NCBI GenBank assembly: GCA_030849075.1
Contig: JASAOO010003338.1
Location: forward strand, 1-43,454
DNA length: 43,454 nucleotides
Source of the DNA: Zelonia costaricensis
Taxonomy: Eukaryota > Euglenozoa > Kinetoplastea > Trypanosomatida > Trypanosomatidae
Direction of reading: 5' to 3'
The notes below the pieces were generated by a model, which was not told where the DNA came from, did no database searches, and saw only the letters and a list, made by a program, of their open reading frames with translations. Made by a program: the position numbers and the translations under genes. Below are positions 36,689-43,454 of the stretch, one piece after another; position 1 is the stretch's first letter, and every line of letters starts with the position of its first letter.

Positions 36689-37573
36689 CGGTGCCTTACG
36701 CACACCCCTGTTGCGTCGACGTATCGGCGGGCGAATAAAGGGGGGAGGGGAGGAAGGTGGCGTGGACGGAGTGCTCTGCGTGCAGGAGCGGCGGTGCCGG
36801 CACGGGAAGGTGCACAAGGAAGCAGGACAAGACATCACATACGGAGGAGCGGGAGAGGTCGATGTTGGAAGGGGGAGATGGCGTGTGTGTTGGGGCTGCC
36901 ACGCCCTCCTCGCGTGGGGGCGGCGGGGACACAGGTGAGATGCTGAAGCCAACTCGAGCCCGCGCACACAAAGGGCGGGGAAGAGAGAGAGTGAGGGCTC
37001 GGCTTCGTCCACACCAGGTCACGGCGTCTCTTGCACACGAGAGAGCCTCGCTCCGCACCTGAGCATCAGCGAGGCAGCGCTGTCAGGGCACAGAGGAGGG
37101 GCATGCGAGGGGAGGGGGGGGGAGCTGCCAAGACCGTGGTAGTGAACGACTACGGTGCCGGCTCTCAGACTCAGACGCCCATACACACAAACACCCTTCA
37201 CCTCGGCATGAGCAGCGTCGCGCACGGTGCCGCACCCGTCGGTGCCGTGCACTGCGTGTGCGTTGGTATCTCGGGTGACCGCCGCCGCGTGTCTCTCTTC
37301 GTTCTTCTGTTGTTGTGTGGATGTGGTGGAAAGGAGGGAAATGAACCATAAATCAAACAACGCAGCCGTGCGCAGGAGGAGAGGAGAGACGAGGAGGGGG
37401 GGGGCGACGCGTGGTGTGTGGGGGGGGGGGGGACGGGAGGGCGGCTTGGACGGGGGAAAGCGTGGCAGCACGGGACCAGAGCCCCTCACTGCCGGCCTTC
37501 CTCACCATCGACCTCCTCCACCCCCCCCTCCTTCCCGAACTTGTCCACTCCCCGCCGCGCTCGCTTCAGCTCT
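36689..37573. other. Intercistronic region (L26 to OGFr-domain gene)
   Basis: About 885 bases. Purine-rich blocks on the plus strand lie at about 36737-36760 and 37097-37122, and a G11-12 run near 37421-37432. No coding or RNA gene is supported. Confidence 0.6.
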
Positions 37574-38005
37574 CTAGTCCATCTGCTGCATGGCCTTGTC
37601 CGCGGCGCTGATCTTACCCTTGCCCTTGTCCGTCTTGGACGAGCGGTCCTTGCGCTCCAGGATGGCCTTGCGGTGGTGCGTCAGCTTCAGCTTCGTGATC
37701 TCGACGTTCGAGGGGTGGATGCCGACGGCGACGGTGGAGCCGTTCGCCTTCTCGCGGTTGACCTTGTCGATGTGGATGACCCACTTGAGGCGGTAGCACG
37801 CCGTCACCTTGCCCTCACGGCCCTTGAAGGTGCCGCGCTTCACGATGACCTCGTCGTCCTTGCGCACCGGCATCGCGCGCACGTTGTACTTGGCGCGCAG
37901 CTCCTTGGAGAGCGGGGCGCTCATCAGCACGCGGCGCACATGGCTCGGCGCCTGGAAGTGGGCGCGGCGGGCCTTGCGGCGGGAACCACACTTGATGCTG
38001 ACCAT
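37574..38005 (-). CDS. RPL26: 60S ribosomal protein L26 (uL24)
   Basis: This 143-aa protein is a full-length uL24-family member and binds 25S/28S-type rRNA near the peptide exit tunnel. It shows the typical basic N-terminus ([17 protein letters not shown]), the segment [20 protein letters not shown] (29-48), the KOW motif [19 protein letters not shown] (49-67), and [15 protein letters not shown] (93-107), with a Lys-rich C-terminus. The start at 38005 is the family start, although the frame stays open 158 codons further upstream. That upstream part is UTR-like. The preceding CAG dinucleotides (for example GGACAG just before the ATG, and CTGCAG about 38 nt upstream) are candidate leader acceptors. 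Neighbouring gene spacing is ordinary, except for the long stretch upstream. Confidence 0.97.
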   Translation of the reverse strand: MVSIKCGSRRKARRAHFQAPSHVRRVLMSAPLSKELRAKYNVRAMPVRKDDEVIVKRGTFKGREGKVTACYRLKWVIHIDKVNREKANGSTVAVGIHPSNVEITKLKLTHHRKAILERKDRSSKTDKGKGKISAADKAMQQMD

Positions 38006-40589
38006 TGCTGTCCGGGGCGGGAGATGCGGGACGGAGACTGCAGGGCGGGGGATCGAATGGAAGGATCGAGTTTGGCATGCGCGTGCGTACGTGCGTGGGT
38101 GGGCAGGTGAGTAGGGGGAAAGGGGGGGGGGTGGATGAGTAGAGGGCATCAACCAGGTGTCGCGTGAAACAGATGAGGCGAGAAAGGAGTGGGGGACGGG
38201 TGGGGGTGAGGATAAGATGCAGGGTGACGCGTCGAGGCAGCATACACGGGTGGCATACTGTCTGCCACTCGTCAAGGGCGGGTTGAGGTGGAACGCGAGC
38301 CGCCGCTGGTACGCCGCAGCCGAGAAGCTGCACCATCTGTGCGGCCCGCGCCGCTCGCCCAGCGCTGCTAGACCCATGCAAACGGCCTCCGAGACAGCGC
38401 GACGACGGCGCCGAGCACGGCCCTGCATCGAGCTCGACCCGTATGCCGTGGTGATCACTTTTTTGCTGTCCTCCCGCACACGCTAACACTGTGCACACAC
38501 ATACACACACAGACACGCATACACATCACCCTATGTGTGTGTGTGACACGTGTGAGTCTTGTTCATTTGATTTGTTTGTTTGGGAATGGAATTTTCCGAG
38601 TCACCCCTCGTGGTGGGGCGTCCATTCCCGCCTGCCGGGTGCCTTCAAGGGCGTGGGGTGCGGGGACACGGACGAGGCATCTGGGTCGTCAGCAGGCGTC
38701 AAGGCAGGAGGGGGGTGGGGGAGCGGCGACTCACGGACGCGTGTGTGTGCGCCCCTGGTGCATCGGCCTCTCCACCACCCTCGCCCCCCCCACCGCGGGG
38801 GTTCGCGCAGACCCTTCCGCTTTATGTGCCCCCCCCCCTGCAGCACCCGGCAACACGTTCAATGCAGTTTGCCTGCGAATTCCTTCGTTATGCGGCCGCC
38901 TCGCCGCGCGTGGGCTTCGTCATCGGAGGGGAGTGACGGAGGGGCCACCAAGAGGGGGAGGGAGGGTGGTGCCGGAGTGGCGAGGGGCGTGGGCGGCGTC
39001 ACAAGACTTTAGAATGAACGTAGCGTCTTGCCCGCTGCTGCTGCTGCCGGTGTTTGCGCGTTTAGGAGGTCGGCCCGCACGCGGGAGTGGCACGTGTACA
39101 GGAGATGAAGCGAGAAGGAGACACGGGCACGGCAGCCTCCTGGCCCCTGTGCGACAGGTGGTACCCCTCCCCCACGCTGCGGCACGGAGCCACCACGTCA
39201 CGAGTGGAACAGGGAAGGACCTCGGTGGGAGAAGAGAAGAGAAGAGAAGAGAGAGGAAGGGAGAAGTGGCAGAAAGCAAACCGAAAATCAGAACTCAGCG
39301 AAGACGGGAAAAGAGGGAGAGGAGGGGAAGGGGGGAACAAAGCCGCGATGTCGGAGACCAAGATGAAGGCACGTGGAACAACACGCAGCGGCCCCCCGCC
39401 CGCCCCCGCCCATTACCTTCTCCCTCTGTGGAGTCGTACAGGAGCGAAGGGGAGGGGGGGGCGGGGCAGGGAGACACGCAGGGGGGAGGGAGGGAGGTGC
39501 CAAGGGAAGCACAGACACGACGCAGTCGAGCAGCCAGCCAGAGACGGACTGCCCACTACGTGTGCTCCCTCCGCCTCCTGCGTGGTGGGCCGCGTGTGTG
39601 TGTGTTTGTGTGTGTGAAGGAAAGGGGGTGTGAGGTTTGTGATGGCGTGCAGGGCCGCCTCTTTCTCTTGTTGTGACGTGGCGCGCCAAGGCGGCGAGGT
39701 GCGTGCGTCGTTGAAATAGAAAGGGAAGTGGTGTAGTGTTGTCGGTGTGTGCGCGACGGGGTCGGCTCGTACGTGCGCGTGGGTGACAACTGCCCCCCCC
39801 CCACCTTTCCTACCCAACATGGCCGTGGCGGCGCAGATCGTCACTACGGGAGGGACGAGGAGCCGCTGCTCACGCAAACGGGGCTCACGGAGCACGACAG
39901 TCTCCGACACTGTCGCCGGTACGATACAGTGGCCAAGGGCAGGGAAGGAAAAGGGGAGGGAGGGAGGTGAGAGCGCGGCAACGCGCGCAGGTAAGTGGGT
40001 GCTCCCACTCTGCGCTGCTCGCTCGACCACGCCAGCTCACGAACGATCCCCGCACCCCATCTACGACCCCTCAGCTTCCCCCACCCCGCACCCCCTTCCC
40101 CACCACAGCGAACATACTTCCACCGACCCCGACAACAGTGGCTACGCGTCACGACGCGACGGCCACCGCCATCGCCGCAAAGTCAAACCCACAAAGGGGG
40201 GGGAACGGTAGACACGCACGCACACATGCGCACTGTCGACGGCGGCGGCGTTACAAGGACGGTGCACTCGAACACGGGGCAGCGGAAGGGTAGACACGGA
40301 TATAGGCGGCTCTTTCGCCGCACCTTCCACGCATCCGCCGCGCAAGTCGAGGGCAAACTGAGGGAGAGAGAGAGACGTAGAGATAGATAGAGGTAGAGAT
40401 AGCGCCGAGGATATAGAGAAGTGGCGCGTGTGTGTGGGCACGGGTGTAGCCATACACATAATAGTCAACGCAAACAGACTCTCATGCACAAGCACACACA
40501 CACACACACACGTACGCACGCACACACACCACCCTTCCACACGCACACGCTCAGCCGTGGGGTTTCGCGTGTTTCGTGCGACGGCCCGC
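38006..40589. other. 2.6 kb gene-free stretch between transketolase and L26
   Basis: This is the longest non-coding interval of the window. It should hold the transketolase 3' UTR and the L26 leader. An AT-richer patch (about 38555-38605), a GAAGA repeat (39229-39252), purine-rich sequence around 39229-39345, G runs, and CA/GT tracts (about 38494-38525, 39594-39616, 40496-40515) are seen. Open frames on both strands (up to 379 codons) translate Arg/Gly/Ser/Pro low-complexity sequence and have no recognisable motif. A degenerate retroposon (SIDER type) or a non-coding RNA gene could be hidden here, but I cannot show either. Confidence 0.55.
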
Positions 40590-42605
40590 TTAGATCTTGC
40601 TGAAGGAGTTGTTCTTGAGCGGCGCCGAGCCGTTCGGGAAGCGGGCCGCCAGCTTGCGGCCCACCTCAGCCACGTGCTCGGTGGTGATGCCGAACTTCTT
40701 GTACAGCGTGCCGGCCGGGGCCGACGCGCCGAAGCCGCTCATGCCGACGTGCACGTGCGAGTACTTCTCCCATCCGAAGCTCACGTACGGCTCCACCGAC
40801 ACCACCGGGACGCCGTCGGGGAAGACCGACTTGCGGTACTCCTCCGACTGCGCGTCGAAGAGCTCCTGGCACGGCATCGACACGGCACTCACGCGCAGCT
40901 CGCCCGAGAGCGCCTTGGCGGCGTCCACGGCGATGGACACCTCCGAGCCGCTGGCCACGATGACAAGCTGCGGGTTGGCCACCTCGGCCAGCGGGTACGC
41001 GCCGTGCTTGACGCCCTCGATGCTGGAGCCGGGCTGCGGCACGGTGTTCTGCCGGCTGAGGCACAGCACCGTCGGCGTCCGCGCACTCGACACGGCAACG
41101 GCCCACGCGCCACTCGTCTCCGTCTGGTCGCCCGGGCGCATCACCTGCAGGTTCGGCATCGCCCGCAGCGCGGCCACGAGCTCCACCGGCTGGTGCGTCG
41201 GCCCGTCCTCGCCGACGCCGATGCTATCGTGCGTGGCGACGTAGATGGCGCGGTGGTGCGAGATGGCGGCGAGGCGGACGGCACCGAGCGCGTAGCCGAC
41301 AAAGTTGAGGAAGGTGCCGCCGAACGGGATGACGCCGCCGTGCGCGTCGAGGCCGTTCAGGATGGAGCACATCGCGTGCTCACGCACACCGAAGCGCAGG
41401 TAGCGGCCGGCGTAGCTGCCCGCCGCGAAGTCCACGAGGTTGGCCGAGGCGGGGCGAGTCAGGTTGCTCGGCGTCAGGTCCGCCGAGCCGCCGATGAGGG
41501 CAGGGATAGCGGGGAAGAGGACGGCCAGGCAGTTCTCACTCGCCTTGCGCGTCGCAATCGAGGCGGCGTTGAGTGGCAGCTTCTCGTCCCAGCCGGACGG
41601 CAGCTCGCCCTTGAGCTGCGTCGTGAGCACGGCGTGCTCGGCCGGGAAGGCCTTGGCATACGATGCCATGCGCTCCTCCCACTTCTTCTGCTCCGCCGCG
41701 CACTTCTCCACGTGCGCCGTGAAGACGGCGCGCACGTCGTCGTCGACGTAGTACTTCTTCGCCGGGTCGCGGCCGAACTTCTTCTTCACGGCGATGATGT
41801 CCTCGTCGCCGAGCGGGGCACCGTGCACCTTTTCCGTACCCTGCTTCGACGAGCCGTAGCCGATCGTCGTCGTCTGCACAATCATCGTCGGCTTGCCCTT
41901 GACCGTCCGGGCCTCGGCCAGCGCCTTGCGCAGCCCGTCGTAGTCGGAGTCGCCGTTCTCGACCTCGATGATGTGGAAGTTCATCGCGCCGTACTTCTGG
42001 CGGCAGTGGTCAGTGAAGGAAAGGTCGGTGTCGCCGTCGATGCAGATGTGGTTGCTGTCGTAGACGACGATGAGCTTCTCGAGGGCAAGGTGGCCCGCGA
42101 GGGAGAGGGCCTCCTGGCACACGCCCTCCATGAGGCAGCCGTCGCCGCAGTACACGTACGTGTGGTGGTTGATCACCTCGTGGCCTGGGCGGTTGAAGGT
42201 GGCGGCGAGGTGCGCCTCCGCCATGGCGAGGCCGACGGCGTTGGCAATGCCCTGACCCAGCGGCCCGGTCGTCACCTCCACGCCGGGCGTGACGAAGCGC
42301 TCCGGGTGGCCGGGGGTGCGGGAGCCGTCCTGGCGGAAGCCCTTGAGGTCGTCGACGGTGAGGTCGAAGCCGGCCATGTGCAGCAGCGAGTACTGCAGCG
42401 CGCAGCCGTGGCCGTTCGACATGACGAAGCGGTCGCGGTCCGCCCAGTGCGGGTCCTGGCTGTTGTACTTGAGCACCTCCGTCCAGAGGACGGCGGACAC
42501 GGGGGCCATGCCCATCGGCGTACCCGGGTGGCCGCTGTTGCCGCCCTGCACGACGTCCGCCGCGAGGCAGCGGATGCAGTTGGCCACTTGCTCGATGGAG
42601 GCCAT
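40590..42605 (-). CDS. TKT: Transketolase
   Basis: This 671-aa enzyme transfers C2 ketol units between sugar phosphates in the non-oxidative pentose phosphate pathway, using thiamine diphosphate and a divalent cation. It shows NSGHPGTPMGMAP (23-35), SNGHG (63-67), the TPP motif CGDGCLMEG...DSNH (153-186), LTPSNL and RFGVREHAM with the catalytic Glu of the pyrimidine domain, and ATHDSIGVGEDGPTHQPVE. The length is that of the family. The last residues FSKI form a variant of the peroxisomal/glycosomal PTS1 tripeptide, so part of the enzyme may be glycosomal, as reported for Leishmania transketolase. The start at 42605 (MASIEQVANC) is 12 nt after a CAG acceptor behind a C12-type tract. Longer in-frame upstream codons are UTR. 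Confidence 0.97.
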   Translation of the reverse strand: MASIEQVANCIRCLAADVVQGGNSGHPGTPMGMAPVSAVLWTEVLKYNSQDPHWADRDRFVMSNGHGCALQYSLLHMAGFDLTVDDLKGFRQDGSRTPGHPERFVTPGVEVTTGPLGQGIANAVGLAMAEAHLAATFNRPGHEVINHHTYVYCGDGCLMEGVCQEALSLAGHLALEKLIVVYDSNHICIDGDTDLSFTDHCRQKYGAMNFHIIEVENGDSDYDGLRKALAEARTVKGKPTMIVQTTTIGYGSSKQGTEKVHGAPLGDEDIIAVKKKFGRDPAKKYYVDDDVRAVFTAHVEKCAAEQKKWEERMASYAKAFPAEHAVLTTQLKGELPSGWDEKLPLNAASIATRKASENCLAVLFPAIPALIGGSADLTPSNLTRPASANLVDFAAGSYAGRYLRFGVREHAMCSILNGLDAHGGVIPFGGTFLNFVGYALGAVRLAAISHHRAIYVATHDSIGVGEDGPTHQPVELVAALRAMPNLQVMRPGDQTETSGAWAVAVSSARTPTVLCLSRQNTVPQPGSSIEGVKHGAYPLAEVANPQLVIVASGSEVSIAVDAAKALSGELRVSAVSMPCQELFDAQSEEYRKSVFPDGVPVVSVEPYVSFGWEKYSHVHVGMSGFGASAPAGTLYKKFGITTEHVAEVGRKLAARFPNGSAPLKNNSFSKI

Positions 42606-42633
42606 GGTGGAAAGCGACTGAGGGGGGGGGGGG
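42606..42633 (-). promoter_or_regulatory. Candidate spliced-leader acceptor for transketolase
   Basis: The minus strand reads TTTACCCCCCCCCCCCTCAG, with the AG at 42619-42618, then 12 nt of leader (TCGCTTTCCACC) and the ATG at 42605. It has the standard trypanosomatid tract-then-AG order and supports the shorter frame. Confidence 0.55.
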
Positions 42634-43401
42634 TAAATAGGGTTTTGGGAAGGGTGGTATAGAGGATGCACTGGGCGGGGGAAGGGCTGTATGCGGAGAC
42701 TCGGCGGGGAAGGCAGCGGGAACTGAGTACGGTGAATAGGTCGAGCGTGCGCGACACGATGGGACGTTTGGTAGGAGATGTGGAGGGGGGGGGGGGTCGC
42801 GTGGACGTGGAAGTGGAAAAGTGCGTGGGGCGAAAGGGGTGGGGGGAAATAGGGGAGGGGAAAGAGCTGAATACGATCTCTGCCGCGGGGTGTGTGTGAG
42901 TGTGTGGGTGTGTGAGGCATCCAAGAGGGGGTGAAGAAGGGGGAGGATAGCGGCTCGCGCGTGGGAGGGGGGGTGGGGGTGGGGGGAGGGAAAGAGAAGG
43001 CGCAGGGCGACTGACACCCCTCGGTCCTCTCCGCCCCTCCCCACCTCCATGTCAACCGTGAGTGCAAGCACGGCCGCGACGCTGCGGAAAGGAGCACCGT
43101 GGCTTGGAGACGCCGAGCATCTCAATCACCACCACAGCCCGAAAACGCTCCAGGAGATCGAGGGCGTAAGGGGGCTGCCGAAGTCTGCCATGAGGTGGGC
43201 GCACACCGGCCACCACCCCACCACGAGAAACGGCAGCCCTGGCAGCGGACCGTCACGGCGCGTGCCACGCCGTCACCGGAGCTTCCACTCCGACGTGTAC
43301 CTCCGTCTTGCGCGTGTTGATATTGTTTTTTTGTTTTTTTTTTTTGGGGGGGCAAATGAATCGGAAACAAAAACAGAAAAGAGAAACGACGAGAGACTCG
43401 C
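42634..43401. other. Intercistronic region (S8 to transketolase) with a T-rich/A-rich tract
   Basis: About 770 bases. Just 3' of the S8 stop the transcript strand carries a long A tract (about 43333-43345), then C, then A7 (about 43325-43331) and ATATCAA, beside a C7 run. G-rich stretches on the plus strand lie at 42786-42797, 42840-42860 and 42967-42988. No gene is supported. Confidence 0.55.
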
Positions 43402-43454
43402 TTACTTCTTCTTCTTCTCCAGGCGCTTCAGGTAGAACTGGAGCTCCGCACCCT
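43402..43454 (-). CDS. RPS8: 40S ribosomal protein S8 (eS8), C-terminal end only
   Basis: The last 17 codons and the TAA (43404-43402) of a gene that continues past the right edge. The readable C-terminus is GAELQFYLKRLEKKKK. It matches the C-terminus of eS8 (family consensus G-K-E-L-E-F-Y-L followed by a Lys-rich tail). The assignment rests on this short stretch and on the remembered neighbourhood next to transketolase in Leishmania. Confidence 0.7.
   Translation of the reverse strand, partial: GAELQFYLKRLEKKKK

Noticed and set aside
37574..38479. N-terminal extension of L26 by 158 in-frame codons
   Set aside because: The extension is UTR-like (Pro/Ser/Arg-rich), and the conserved family N-terminus begins at the ATG at 38005.
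38537..39676. Plus-strand frame of 379 codons in the 2.6 kb gap
   Set aside because: It is on the wrong strand for the unit, has low-complexity Arg/Gly/Pro/Glu sequence, no domain, and ends in GT-repeat translation. I kept the region as non-coding.
39413..40030. Minus-strand frame of 205 codons in the 2.6 kb gap
   Set aside because: It is on the right strand, but the translation contains a His/Thr repeat and Pro/Ser-rich sequence with no motif. UTR is the simpler reading.
40428..42662. Plus-strand open frame of 744 codons opposite transketolase
   Set aside because: It is a shadow of the transketolase coding strand. It begins in a CA repeat, and its composition is Arg/His/Val-rich.

Overview
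The window has the layout of a nuclear chromosome segment from a trypanosomatid, most likely a member of the Leishmaniinae (Leishmania, Endotrypanum, Leptomonas or a relative). The evidence is intronless genes in a head-to-tail series on one strand, GC-rich third codon positions, and intercistronic regions rich in polypyrimidine and (CA)n/(GT)n tracts that resemble spliced-leader trans-splicing signals. All recognisable host genes lie on the minus strand, so the segment reads as part of one polycistronic unit transcribed from high to low coordinates. The order (VPS34, TBCD, L26, transketolase, S8) recalls the right part of Leishmania chromosome 24. That is from memory and was not checked.

In transcription order (right to left) I see: the last codons of ribosomal protein S8; transketolase with a C-terminal SKI; a 2.6 kb gene-free stretch; ribosomal protein L26; an OGFr-domain protein; a mitochondrial BolA protein; a region with a 214-bp near-duplication around an N; an HSD10-like short-chain dehydrogenase; tubulin cofactor D; the class III PI 3-kinase VPS34; a PCIF1-like methyltransferase-fold protein; an unknown 352-aa charged protein; a SAXO-type axonemal microtubule protein; a Nup82/Nup88-type nucleoporin (probable NUP76); a large coiled-coil protein; an LRR-like protein; a two-helix membrane protein; an ITPK-family inositol phosphate kinase; and a coiled-coil protein cut by the left edge of the window. 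The genes cover translation, sugar metabolism, mitochondrial metabolism and Fe-S biogenesis, cytoskeleton, nuclear pore and phosphoinositide functions. As is usual in trypanosomatids, co-transcription here does not imply one pathway.

Two things stand out. First, a fragment of a tyrosine recombinase of the kind carried by DIRS-like/TATE elements lies on the plus strand, antisense to the transcription unit. Its stop codon overlaps that of the nucleoporin gene tail-to-tail. It keeps the first catalytic arginine and a candidate beta-hairpin lysine but lacks the C-terminal catalytic part. Second, the PCIF1-like protein has the full signature order of the cap-adenosine N6-methyltransferase fold, but DVPY stands where PCIF1 has NPPF. 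This is relevant because trypanosomatid mRNAs carry an N6,N6-dimethyladenosine in cap 4. Smaller points are a 4-codon uORF overlapping the VPS34 start (ATGA), a BolA 5' region without an AG between its tract and its only ATG, and a probable contig-joining artefact at the N at 34570. I found no tRNA, rRNA or CRISPR array.
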